Assembly (NCBI GenBank): GCA_038228615.1
Contig: JBBRPC010000050.1
Location: 1 to 19,265, forward strand
Origin: F1-120-MAGs023 sp038228615
Lineage (GTDB): Bacteria; Actinomycetota; Acidimicrobiia; IMCC26256; PALSA-610
Reading direction: 5' to 3'
Length of the DNA stretch: 19,265 nucleotides
Position numbers and translations under genes: made by a program. The notes beneath the pieces were generated by a model. That model saw only the letters and a list, made by a program, of their open reading frames with translations, did not search any database and had not been told where the DNA came from. Positions 1-7,222 of this stretch are shown piece after piece (within the stretch, counting starts at the first letter, position 1; each line of letters begins with the position of its first letter).

Positions 1-285
1 ATACGCAACCTCGAGGATGTCGGCGCGCAGCCGAGCGAACGAGTAGTCCTCGACACGGTCGGGCTTGTCGCTCTCACCGTGGCCGCGATGGTCGAACATC
101 ACGACCGTGTAGTCCTCGCCGAGGACCGCGGCGTGATCAGCGAAGTCTTCCTTGCCGCCGCCGAAGCCATGCACGAGGAGTAACCCCGGTCCGCTCCCAA
201 CGACGGTCACGGCCAACCCGACCCCATCATCGGTCACTACGCGTATAGGAGCGGGCAGATCGGGAATGGACGGAAGCGTTTGCAT
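1..285 (-). CDS. Alpha/beta hydrolase, N-terminal part (runs off the window)
   Basis: The minus strand is open from an ATG at 285 to the window edge, giving the first 95 residues. The translation starts MQTLPSIPDLPAP and contains LLLVHGFGGG at about residues 36-45, the oxyanion-hole HG strand-turn of alpha/beta hydrolases, followed by FDHRGHGESDKPD at about 65-77, the helix-B region typical of epoxide-hydrolase or lactone-hydrolase-like members. The nucleophile elbow and catalytic acid and His lie beyond the window, so catalytic competence and substrate cannot be judged. An in-frame ATG at 291 would add two residues; neither start has a clear Shine-Dalgarno sequence. The gene is divergent from the flippase-like gene that starts at 356. 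The family call is secure; the substrate is unknown. Confidence 0.85.
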   Translation of the reverse strand, partial: MQTLPSIPDLPAPIRVVTDDGVGLAVTVVGSGPGLLLVHGFGGGKEDFADHAAVLGEDYTVVMFDHRGHGESDKPDRVEDYSFARLRADILEVAY

Positions 286-340
286 CCCCATATGTTGGCA
301 CGTGGAGGCGGCCGACGTCATCCGGAGCGACCAGCGCCGC

Positions 341-346
341 TACCAT
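341..346 (+). promoter_or_regulatory. Candidate -10 hexamer (TACCAT) for a near-leaderless transcript
   Basis: TACCAT fits TAnnnT and ends 9 nt before the ATG at 356, so transcription would begin within about 2-3 nt of the start codon. No convincing -35 and no Shine-Dalgarno sequence is visible. This is a weak motif that could arise by chance. Confidence 0.35.
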
Positions 347-355
347 CGCCTTCCC

Positions 356-1348
356 ATGGCGTCACCCGACCGAAGATCACGATTGTTCTTTTGGCTTCGC
401 ATCGTTGTCAGCCTCGGGCTTGTGGCCCTCCTCGTGCACAAGCGTCCGAATCTCCACGACGCGATCCCCTCGCATCATCACAGCACCACAATTCTGTGGC
501 TCACAGCAGCGGTGCTCATGGCCGCGACGGGAGTTGTGCTTTCGGCGTGGCGTTGGCAACGGGTCTTGCATGTGTACGGTCACGACGTTTCCCTTTGGCG
601 GTTGACCAGCCACACGCTCGTTGGTTTGTGCGTCGGCAACGTATTGCCGTCAACAATCGGTGGTGACGTCGCGCGAATCACACGGCTCGGGCGCGATATC
701 GCCAACCCAGAGGTCGCATTTGCATCAGTGGCACTCGAACGACTCACCGGGTTTGTTGCTCTTCCGTTGCTCGTCATGGTCGGGTTCACTCTCGATCCGT
801 CGCTGCTCAACACCGACCAAGCATGGTTGGCACTCCTCATCGCGGGCATCACCCTTGGCCTGCTCGGCGCGGTACTGCTCCTTGCCGGCCACCCGAAGGC
901 CGCGGGGCGTTTCGCCGATCGCGTCAGTTGGGTACGTTTCATCGGCGCTGTCCACATCGGCGTCGATGAGCTGCGCAAAGACCTCAGCCAGGCGCTCGCA
1001 GTGCTGATTGCGGCCGTGCTGTATCAAGCGTCCGTCGTCGCGTCGGTGATGCTCATTGCAGAGGCGATCGATCTGCCGGCGCCCAAAGCCGCAGTCATCG
1101 CCTTCGTGCCGGCGGTCGCGATGGTCCAGGTCCTTCCAATCTCTTTGAATGGCCTCGGCGTTCGCGAAGGGCTACTCATTCGTTTCCTTCATCCACTCGG
1201 CGTATCGAATGGCCAAGCGATCGCGCTCGGGTTGTTGTGGTATGCGTCGCTGCTGATCGTGAGCCTTGGTGGGGTCCCAGCCTTCATCGCCGGACGCCGC
1301 GTCGACCACAATGTGTCACCCAACGCGAGCGAGCCAATCGCGCCGTGA
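356..1348 (+). CDS. Flippase-like integral membrane protein (LPG_synthase_TM / UPF0104 family)
   Basis: This 330-residue protein is almost entirely hydrophobic segments and matches the lysylphosphatidylglycerol-synthase membrane-domain family (AglD/YbhN-like). Family hallmarks are visible: LPSTIGGDVAR at residues 97-107, ERLTG at 128-132, and LNGLGVREG at 264-272. It lacks the cytosolic aminoacyl-transferase domain of true MprF/LysX, so it is the membrane half alone; relatives are thought to move lipids or lipid-linked sugars across the membrane. The reading frame is open further upstream, but the ATG at 356 puts a basic residue cluster just before the first membrane helix; a GTG at 302 is an alternative. 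The stop codon overlaps the GTG start of the next gene, so the two are translationally coupled. The substrate is not deducible. Confidence 0.85.
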   Translation: MASPDRRSRLFFWLRIVVSLGLVALLVHKRPNLHDAIPSHHHSTTILWLTAAVLMAATGVVLSAWRWQRVLHVYGHDVSLWRLTSHTLVGLCVGNVLPSTIGGDVARITRLGRDIANPEVAFASVALERLTGFVALPLLVMVGFTLDPSLLNTDQAWLALLIAGITLGLLGAVLLLAGHPKAAGRFADRVSWVRFIGAVHIGVDELRKDLSQALAVLIAAVLYQASVVASVMLIAEAIDLPAPKAAVIAFVPAVAMVQVLPISLNGLGVREGLLIRFLHPLGVSNGQAIALGLLWYASLLIVSLGGVPAFIAGRRVDHNVSPNASEPIAP

Positions 1349-2148
1349 CCGACACTCAGATTGCATTGCCGGTTGCGGCTCAGCCGCGACGCCGATCTTG
1401 GAAAGCAGCACAACACCTCGGCACGGGCCACTCGATCTACTGGTGGGCCGAAATCATCTGCGTACTGGTGTACTACGCGATTTACAGCGCCATTCGCAAT
1501 GCAACGAACGCAGATCCGGCCGCAGCCTTTCGCCACGCCAAAGAGGTGATCTCGTTTGAGCGCGCCCTGCACGTGTATCGAGAACAATCACTCCATCATT
1601 GGGCGCTCGCGTTTCGACCGCTGATTATCGCTTGCAACTATTTCTACGGCTCGTTGCACTTTGCGGTCACCATCGGAGTTGGAATTTTCCTCTTTCGCAA
1701 AGTTCCCGACCAATACCCTCGTTGGCGGAACACCATCGCAAGCGCAACGGCCTTAGCGCTGATTGGCTTCTGGTCGTTTCAGTTGATGCCACCGCGCCTC
1801 CTTCCCGCGAGATATGGCTTCGTCGATACCTTGGCGAAATACCCCACGTTTTGGTCGTTCAGTTCGGGGGCGATGAGCAAGCTCTCCAATCAGTTCGCGG
1901 CAATGCCGAGTGTGCATTGTTGCTGGGCGTTGTGGTGCGCCTGCGCGCTCGTACCTCGTCTGCAGCATCGGTGGGCGAAAATGCTGGCGACCCTGTACCC
2001 CGTCGCGACCGTGACCGTCATCGTGTTGACGGCGAATCACTACTTCATCGACGCGATCGGTGGTTTCACAATTTTTACGATCGGCTACGTCGTTGCGAAA
2101 CGTTGCACCATGGCAGGCCGATCGACTTCGCCCAGATCTGCGGCCTAG
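1345..2148 (+). CDS. PAP2-superfamily membrane protein (PAP2_3 / inositolphosphotransferase-like)
   Basis: The 267-residue multi-pass membrane protein carries the three PAP2 signature blocks: MPPRLLP at residues 148-154, the PSVH block at 188-191 and NHYFIDAIGG at 231-240 with H232 and D236. These supply the catalytic histidines and aspartate of membrane phosphatases and phosphatidylinositol-type head-group transferases. The spacing, with the long segment between MPPRLLP and PSVH, resembles the PAP2_3 group that includes Aur1-like enzymes and many actinobacterial proteins. I chose the GTG at 1345 because it overlaps the TGA of the upstream flippase-like gene in a GTGA arrangement. The pairing suggests both act on the same lipid or polyprenyl-phosphate substrate, which is inference. 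It converges on the LysR gene with 4 bp between stops. Confidence 0.85.
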   Translation: MTDTQIALPVAAQPRRRSWKAAQHLGTGHSIYWWAEIICVLVYYAIYSAIRNATNADPAAAFRHAKEVISFERALHVYREQSLHHWALAFRPLIIACNYFYGSLHFAVTIGVGIFLFRKVPDQYPRWRNTIASATALALIGFWSFQLMPPRLLPARYGFVDTLAKYPTFWSFSSGAMSKLSNQFAAMPSVHCCWALWCACALVPRLQHRWAKMLATLYPVATVTVIVLTANHYFIDAIGGFTIFTIGYVVAKRCTMAGRSTSPRSAA

Positions 2149-2152
2149 CCGA

Positions 2153-3055
2153 CTATTGGCGGCCAGCAAAGCGCGGGAAGCGGACCAGTTCGATCACGAT
2201 GTCGCGGACCATTTGGTCGGCCAACGACAGATAGCCCCCGCGCGCGGTCACCAACGCCAAACGACGCGGTGGCATGTCGGCAATTGCGACTGCCTGAAGG
2301 CCGGCCGCGGGAGCGTCGGCTGGAACCGCAGTTTCTGGGACAATCGTGATCCCCGCCCCGGCGGCGACAAGATCGGCGATAAGACGCACGCCTTCGACCT
2401 CGACCTCGACAGAGAACGACACTTCCGCGTTCAACGCTGCGAGATCGATTTCAGCGCGCAGTGGATTACCGGTAGGCGGCAGAATCAAACGTTGATTTGC
2501 CAACGACGCCAATGCAATCGGTCCGACACCGAGCGGCACATCCTTACGCGCCAGCACCACAAGATCTTCGTTTAAGAGATGTTCAACGTTGAGGCGCTGA
2601 TCGTTGACAGGTTCCGTAACGATCGCTTGGGCAAGTTGTTGCTCAGCTACTTCGAGCGCGAGCCGTTCTGATGCACCTTCGTGCACTCGGATATGCACTC
2701 CCTTCGCGCGCACTTGCAACTCCGCGACGACCGCTGGTGCAAGCCATCGCGAGATCGTCCCGACGACACCGATGCTCGCGTGACCGACTTCGAGACCCTG
2801 GATCATCGCAATGTCTTCACGCAGCGCGTCGAGTTCGCTGCGAATGCGGCGGGCTCGGTCAAGCACGACGCGGCCGAATTCCGTTGGCTTTGCTCCCCGG
2901 CGTCCACGCACCAGCAACACGACATCCAATTCGGCTTCGAGTTGGCGCACCATGTCCGAGACGTTCGACTGCACCGTATGGAGCGAATCGGCGGCCGCGG
3001 TGAAGCTGCGATAGCGATCGATCGCAAGCAACGCGTCGAGGTGGCGTAATTCCAT
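2153..3055 (-). CDS. LysR-family transcriptional regulator
   Basis: A 300-residue protein of normal LysR length. Residues 1-60 form the winged helix-turn-helix (MELRHLDALLAIDRYRS start, then AAADSLHTVQSNVSDMVRQL as recognition helix region). Residues of about 90-295 are the periplasmic-binding-protein-like effector domain, including GHASIGVVGTISRWLAP at the start and the AGAGITIVPE block near 253-262 that is conserved in the second subdomain. The ATG at 3055 is preceded by GAGGAC about 7 nt upstream, a good ribosome binding site. It is divergent from whiB with 264 bp between starts, and convergent with the PAP2 gene. LysR regulators often control the divergent gene and themselves; whether whiB is the target cannot be told. 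The effector ligand is unknown. Confidence 0.95.
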   Translation of the reverse strand: MELRHLDALLAIDRYRSFTAAADSLHTVQSNVSDMVRQLEAELDVVLLVRGRRGAKPTEFGRVVLDRARRIRSELDALREDIAMIQGLEVGHASIGVVGTISRWLAPAVVAELQVRAKGVHIRVHEGASERLALEVAEQQLAQAIVTEPVNDQRLNVEHLLNEDLVVLARKDVPLGVGPIALASLANQRLILPPTGNPLRAEIDLAALNAEVSFSVEVEVEGVRLIADLVAAGAGITIVPETAVPADAPAAGLQAVAIADMPPRRLALVTARGGYLSLADQMVRDIVIELVRFPRFAGRQ

Positions 3056-3147
3056 GATCTGTCCTCACTAGAATTCATACACTCTCGACCTCAAACGGTG
3101 ACGAGAATGACGCCGATTCACACTCTCAGTGCACAATCGGTCATGGT

Positions 3148-3160
3148 GATAGATGCTATC
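3148..3160. promoter_or_regulatory. Short palindrome GATAG-ATG-CTATC between lysR and whiB
   Basis: A perfect 5-bp inverted repeat with a 3-nt centre lies 92 bp upstream of the LysR start and 159 bp upstream of whiB. The A/T-rich symmetric half-sites resemble the general form of LysR operators, but a 5-bp arm is short and may be chance. Confidence 0.25.
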
Positions 3161-3319
3161 GCTTTGAACTGTTGGACAGATGGTGTTGTGAACGGCTTCA
3201 CTAGTAGGGCACAGCAACACCGAAGTGCTAAGGCGCCGATGGGCTCACCGAGGTCCACCCGCCAGCACTACCAAGATCGCAACACACCGAAGCAGGAGTC
3301 CCGGAAAGGACGACGACCA

Positions 3320-3682
3320 ATGGCAGAGACAGCCACAGCAGCCGCACTCATATTCAGCGGCGTACTTGAATGGACAACCGAAGCAGCGTGCACCGGACAG
3401 AACAAGCTCTTCTTTGCACCCCCAGGCGAACGCCCCGAAGCTCGGGCCGTGCGCGAGTCACAAGCGCGTTCGATTTGCAACACATGCGAGGTCATGCCTG
3501 AATGCCGCAAGTGGGCACGAGAAAACCGCGAGTATGGATTTTGGGGTGCCGAATCAGAAGAAGAACGCGCCGCCGCTGGTTACCGTGTCGATATGCCGGT
3601 CGGTCGAGTTGCGCGCTACCCGCGGGGCAACGGCGAGCCGGTAGCGCCGCGCGATGGTCGTGGAGTTGCACGTACCGCGTAA
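3320..3682 (+). CDS. WhiB-family iron-sulfur transcriptional regulator
   Basis: A 120-residue protein with the complete WhiB signature. The four cluster-binding cysteines are C24, C53, C56 and C62, the last three as CNTCEVMPEC (CxxCx5C). The tryptophan turn after them is YGFWGAESEEER at residues 72-83, a variant of the usual G(V/I)WGG turn. WhiB proteins bind a [4Fe-4S] cluster, sense redox or nitric oxide, and contact sigma factor region 4 to control promoters for division, stress or secondary metabolism. The ATG at 3320 is chosen because GGAAAGGA lies about 10 nt upstream and because the protein then has normal WhiB length. The basic, glycine- and arginine-rich tail (residues 90-120) is typical for DNA contact. 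The subfamily (WhiB1-7) cannot be fixed from sequence alone. Confidence 0.95.
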   Translation: MAETATAAALIFSGVLEWTTEAACTGQNKLFFAPPGERPEARAVRESQARSICNTCEVMPECRKWARENREYGFWGAESEEERAAAGYRVDMPVGRVARYPRGNGEPVAPRDGRGVARTA

Positions 3683-3701
3683 GACGATTCAACGTTCCAC
3701 C

Positions 3702-3735
3702 GACACGAGGCACCGCATCTGCGGTGCCTCGTGTC
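3702..3735 (+). terminator. Strong hairpin terminator after whiB
   Basis: A perfect inverted repeat of 16 bp (GACACGAGGCACCGCA and its complement) with a 2-nt centre, which folds as 15 bp around a 4-nt loop, begins 19 bp past the whiB stop. It is followed only by ATTTCGG, so the U-tract is short, as is common in actinobacteria. It separates whiB from the kinase gene. Confidence 0.85.
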
Positions 3736-3746
3736 ATTTCGGCCAG

Positions 3747-3752
3747 TAGCGT
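3747..3752 (+). promoter_or_regulatory. Candidate -10 hexamer (TAGCGT) for the kinase gene
   Basis: TAGCGT fits TAnnnT and ends 8 nt before the GTG at 3761. It lies just after the whiB terminator, where a new promoter is expected, and would give a leaderless or nearly leaderless mRNA. No good -35 is seen. Confidence 0.35.
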
Positions 3753-3760
3753 GCTGTTCC

Positions 3761-4822
3761 GTGACCGACTCCACGCTGGATGGCCTCAACCTCGACAACC
3801 TCCGGAAATTTTTCGACGCGCACGTCGACGGCTTCACAGGAAGTCCGCTCAGGGCTGAATTGATTTCCGGGGGTCGTTCGAACCTCACCTTCGGCGTCAA
3901 CGATGGGGCGCACGACTACGTGCTACGACGGCCGCCGCTTGGTCACGTCCTCCCGACGGCGCACGACATGAGTCGTGAGTACCGCGTCATCCGGGCGCTA
4001 CACGGCAGCGACGTACCGGTTCCCGAGGCACTGGCATTTTGCGACGATATCGAGGTCAACGGTGCGCCGTTCTACGTGATGGAACGAGTCGACGGTCGCA
4101 TCCTTCGCAGCGGCGACGACCTCGCGACCTTGACCCGAGACGACGCACGTCGGTGTTCCGAAGCACTCATCGACGTGCTCGCAGCGCTGCACCACGTCGA
4201 CTACGAGACCGTCGGACTTGGCGAGTTCGGACGACCCGACGGATTTCTCGAGCGCCAGCTGCGCCGGTGGAACAAACAATGGGAATCTTCGAAAGAGGCT
4301 GGCTGCCCCGACAATCCAGCGATCGGCGAAATCAATCGACGGCTCACGGCCGCCGTACCGCCATCGCCCAAAGCAACAATTGTGCATGGCGACTACCGCC
4401 TCGATAACACAATGCTCGACAACGTCGATGCCGGACACGTCGTCGCCGTGCTCGACTGGGAAATGTCGACATTGGGTGATCCGCTCGCCGATCTTGGTCT
4501 CTTCTTGTTGTACTGGGGCCGACCCGATGCGCAGGTTGTTGCTACCGGCGCGGCCGTTTCAACAGAACTGGGGTTCCTCGACCGTGCAACGATCGTCGCC
4601 AGATACGCGTCGGCGAGCGGTACGGATCTCACCTACCTCGATTGGTACGAAGTGTTTGCGTCGTACAAGTTGGCGATCATCGTCGCTGGCATCCACGCCC
4701 GGTTTCTCATGGGCATGACACGCGGCGACGGATTCGATCACATGGGTGCGCTCATCGGCGGGCTCGCTCACGGCGCAATCGAATTTGCAAACGCGTCACC
4801 GTTGAAATCGCTCCGCGGCTGA
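3761..4822 (+). CDS. Phosphotransferase-family protein (APH fold, ACAD10/11-like kinase)
   Basis: A 353-residue protein with the aminoglycoside-phosphotransferase/choline-kinase fold. Visible motifs are the nucleotide loop SGGRSNLTF at residues 37-45, the conserved lysine-region segment YVLRRPP near 53-59, the catalytic HGDYRLDN at 209-216 (D211 as base, N216 as metal ligand), and LDWEMSTLGDPLADL at 231-245 with D232 as the metal-binding aspartate. The latter phrase is characteristic of the ACAD10/ACAD11-like bacterial family, whose members phosphorylate small hydroxy-acyl or other metabolites rather than antibiotics. The GTG at 3761 is chosen because an upstream in-frame ATG (3731) lies inside the whiB terminator. 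The next gene begins 17 bp downstream in the same direction, so the two are probably co-transcribed. The substrate is unknown. Confidence 0.88.
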   Translation: MTDSTLDGLNLDNLRKFFDAHVDGFTGSPLRAELISGGRSNLTFGVNDGAHDYVLRRPPLGHVLPTAHDMSREYRVIRALHGSDVPVPEALAFCDDIEVNGAPFYVMERVDGRILRSGDDLATLTRDDARRCSEALIDVLAALHHVDYETVGLGEFGRPDGFLERQLRRWNKQWESSKEAGCPDNPAIGEINRRLTAAVPPSPKATIVHGDYRLDNTMLDNVDAGHVVAVLDWEMSTLGDPLADLGLFLLYWGRPDAQVVATGAAVSTELGFLDRATIVARYASASGTDLTYLDWYEVFASYKLAIIVAGIHARFLMGMTRGDGFDHMGALIGGLAHGAIEFANASPLKSLRG

Positions 4823-4839
4823 CGCACGAATCGCTGCCG

Positions 4840-5844
4840 ATGACTCAAGCAGTCGAGCTCCGCGATCCGATCGTCATCGCCGCGTTTGAAGGTTGGAACG
4901 ACGCCGCGAACGCATCGACCGATGCGCTTCGCTTTCTTGAGCGACACTTCAATGCCTCGAAAGTTCACGAACTGGAAGCTCAGGAATACAGTGATTTTCA
5001 GGCAACGCGACCGCACGTTGAACTTGCGAACGGGGTTGTTCAATCGATTCGTTGGATCTCCACCACCATTTCAACCGCGGTCGTAACGAACGCCACGCGC
5101 GATCTGATTTTGGTGTTGGGCATTGAACCAAATCTCAAGTGGCAACAATTTTGCGACGAAATCCTCAGCATCGCGTCGATCCACGGTGCGACGACCGTCG
5201 TCACACTCGGGGCGCTGCTTGGCGACGCTCCTCATACTCGGCCATTTCCGGTGACGGGTACTGCGAGCGATCCCGCCACCGTCGAACGTCTCGGTCTTCA
5301 ACGATCGCAATACGTTGGCCCAACTGGCATTGTGGGCGTCCTTGCCGACGCGGCTCGTCGTGCGCAGTTCGACGCAATTTCACTTTGGGTTCCCGTGCCG
5401 CACTACGTCGCTACCCCGCCGAATCCGAAAGCAACCTTGACATTGCTCGATCGTTTGAGCGCCCTATTCGACATCCCGTTAGAACTCAAGAATCTCAGCA
5501 TCGCCGCGCACGGATGGCAAACTCGAGTTGACGCGATGGTCGAAACCGACGGCGATCTCACCGCCTACGTCCACCAACTTGAGGCGCGCTTCGACAGCGA
5601 CGAGACGCTCGATGTCGCGGGTCTCGATCCTCACGATCTCGTCATCGGAGCGACACCCGACTTCGAGTCGCTCTTCGATGACGTCGATTACTACAGCGAC
5701 GAAGACGAAGACGACGAAGACGAAGACGACGAAGCACCCGGACCCGAGACACCAAGCTTGAACATCGATGATCTTCCGAGCGGCGAGTCGCTCGCTGAGG
5801 ATTTCGAACGCTACTTGCGCGAGCACCGACGCGACGACGACTAG
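4840..5844 (+). CDS. PAC2-family protein with acidic repeat tail
   Basis: The 334-residue protein matches the PAC2 (proteasome-assembly-chaperone 2-like) family of actinobacteria and archaea: VIAAFEGWNDAANAS at about residues 12-26, LGIEPNLKWQQF near 98-109, TLGALLGDAPHTRP near 125-138 and VPHYVATPPNPKATL near 187-201. The C-terminal LPSGESLAEDFERYLRE is the usual actinobacterial ending. Between these lies an acidic run of only Asp and Glu (residues 287-298), encoded by a 15-bp tandem repeat. The ATG at 4840 starts directly at the conserved region. The molecular role of bacterial PAC2 proteins is unsettled; a chaperone or nucleoside-hydrolase-like fold function is proposed from structure. It follows the kinase gene and converges with the M20 peptidase gene. 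Confidence 0.88.
   Translation: MTQAVELRDPIVIAAFEGWNDAANASTDALRFLERHFNASKVHELEAQEYSDFQATRPHVELANGVVQSIRWISTTISTAVVTNATRDLILVLGIEPNLKWQQFCDEILSIASIHGATTVVTLGALLGDAPHTRPFPVTGTASDPATVERLGLQRSQYVGPTGIVGVLADAARRAQFDAISLWVPVPHYVATPPNPKATLTLLDRLSALFDIPLELKNLSIAAHGWQTRVDAMVETDGDLTAYVHQLEARFDSDETLDVAGLDPHDLVIGATPDFESLFDDVDYYSDEDEDDEDEDDEAPGPETPSLNIDDLPSGESLAEDFERYLREHRRDDD
5701..5730 (+). repeat. 15-bp tandem duplication encoding EDEDD twice
   Basis: GAAGACGAAGACGAC occurs twice head to tail with no mismatch, inside a 36-bp stretch of only GAC and GAA codons (5698-5733). Each unit is five codons, so copy-number change by slippage would keep the frame. Confidence 0.9.
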
Positions 5845-5866
5845 CGCCGCGTCAACACTTGTCGAC

Positions 5867-7201
5867 TTATCCGAGTAGGTCGTGTGCGATGGCCTCCCAC
5901 AACGCGGTCGACAACGCCAATGATTCTGTGTCGACACGTTCGTCGTTGCCATGAAACATCGCCGCGTAATCCTCAAAGCTCAACTTTTGGGAAAACAGGC
6001 CGAAGCCGTACGCGACAGAACCCGCCCGTCGGAAAAACCGCGCATCGGTTGCCCCCACCGTCAGAAACGGTACGAGCGCACTGTCGGCAACCATGCTCGA
6101 GCTCACGCGTGCAAGCGAGTCCCACAGTGGCGTGTCGGTTGGCGACGCGGTGCTTTCGTTGTCGTCGAACGCTGTTACGGTCACAACGGTGCGCAGGTCT
6201 CCGAGCGCGTCATCGAGCATCCGTTCGATATCGCGACCCACTTGGCCGGGCAAGGTACGGATGTCGATTTCGATGTTGACTTCATCGGGGATGACATTCG
6301 TTTTGGTTCCGCCGTGAATCACGGTAGGAGCAAAGGTGGTGTGCGTACACGCATGTGCCTGTCGGGCCAAACCCACCGGTAGCTGCCCGCAGAAATCCCA
6401 CAGCTGCGCCTCATCAGTCAGTGGACCACTGATTTCTGGTGGGAATACTCCTTCGATGAACCGACGCCACGTGTCGTGCACTTCCGTCTTCGGCCGAAAC
6501 GCGACAAGACGCCGCACAACTTCTGCAGCGGTCACCAGCGCGTTGTCGGTTCGGTACGGTTGGCTGGCGTGTCCCGGAGTGCCAGGCACGGTAATGCGGC
6601 ACCAATACGACCCTTTTTCACCAACAATGACCGGAAGGCGAGGACCGTTTTCGGTCGGGAGCTGAAATCCGCCGGCCTCGGTAATCACATAGTCGGCCAT
6701 CACGGCATCGCGCTCGTTTGCAACCAAATGTTCGGCGCCCCATGTGCCGAGCGCCTCTTCGTCGGCGACCGCGAGATAGATCAGCGTTCCTCTGGGAGTG
6801 AACCCGCTCTGCGCCAACCGTTTAAATCCGACAGCCATCGACGCCGTCAAATTCAACATATCGACCGCGCCACGCCCCCACACTTCGCCATTGATGAGTT
6901 CGCCGCCAAACGGGTCTTGGCTCCATCCGTCGGGGTTGACGGGTACAACATCGGTATGGCCCATAAGCAGCAACGTCGGGGCGCTCGGGTCGGAGCCTTC
7001 GATACGAGCGACAAGACTCTCACGCCCTGGCGCCGGTTCGTACCGCTCAAGATCGAGCCCAGCGTCACCGAGATATTGCGCCAACACATCGGCGCTGGTC
7101 GTCTCGTGACCTGAATCCTTCGTGCCATCGTTCACACACTCATTGCGGATGAGGTGCGCGAGCAAGTCGGCAACCTCCATCGTTGGATCAGTTATCGTCA
7201 T
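5867..7201 (-). CDS. M20-family metallopeptidase (ArgE/DapE/carboxypeptidase-like)
   Basis: A 444-residue protein with all the zinc-site motifs of the M20 family: GHTDVVPV at residues 81-88 (H82 ligand, D84 supporting), GRGAVDMLN at 109-117 (D114 bridging), ADEEALG at 146-152 (E148 base, E149 ligand), TEAGG at 174-178 (E175) and MFHGNDERV near 415-423 (H417). The middle part (about 195-320) is the lid/dimerisation domain, beginning GEKGSYWCRITVPG. Members hydrolyse amide bonds of N-acyl amino acids or dipeptides in the cytoplasm. It is the last gene of an amidase - MBL hydrolase - M20 operon, 21 bp after the MBL stop. A perfect inverted repeat covers its start codon. Specific substrate is not deducible. 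Confidence 0.92.
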   Translation of the reverse strand: MTITDPTMEVADLLAHLIRNECVNDGTKDSGHETTSADVLAQYLGDAGLDLERYEPAPGRESLVARIEGSDPSAPTLLLMGHTDVVPVNPDGWSQDPFGGELINGEVWGRGAVDMLNLTASMAVGFKRLAQSGFTPRGTLIYLAVADEEALGTWGAEHLVANERDAVMADYVITEAGGFQLPTENGPRLPVIVGEKGSYWCRITVPGTPGHASQPYRTDNALVTAAEVVRRLVAFRPKTEVHDTWRRFIEGVFPPEISGPLTDEAQLWDFCGQLPVGLARQAHACTHTTFAPTVIHGGTKTNVIPDEVNIEIDIRTLPGQVGRDIERMLDDALGDLRTVVTVTAFDDNESTASPTDTPLWDSLARVSSSMVADSALVPFLTVGATDARFFRRAGSVAYGFGLFSQKLSFEDYAAMFHGNDERVDTESLALSTALWEAIAHDLLG

Positions 7202-7215
7202 GCGCGAACGATAAC
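7191..7215. promoter_or_regulatory. Inverted repeat GTTATCGT-N9-ACGATAAC over the M20 start codon
   Basis: Two perfect 8-bp arms (7191-7198 and 7208-7215) are separated by 9 nt that contain the start codon of the M20 gene (complement of CAT at 7199-7201). In the mRNA the AUG would sit in the loop next to the stem. It may be a protein operator or a translation-limiting hairpin. Confidence 0.5.
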
Positions 7216-7222
7216 GCCTGAA

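Noticed and set aside
3098..3319. 74-codon N-terminal extension of whiB
   Set aside because: The ATG at 3320 has a ribosome binding site and gives the normal WhiB length; the extension has no family similarity.
3761..4822. Aminoglycoside resistance gene
   Set aside because: The fold is that of aminoglycoside phosphotransferases, but the LDWEMSTLGDPLADL and SGGRSNLTF blocks place it with ACAD10/11-like metabolic kinases.
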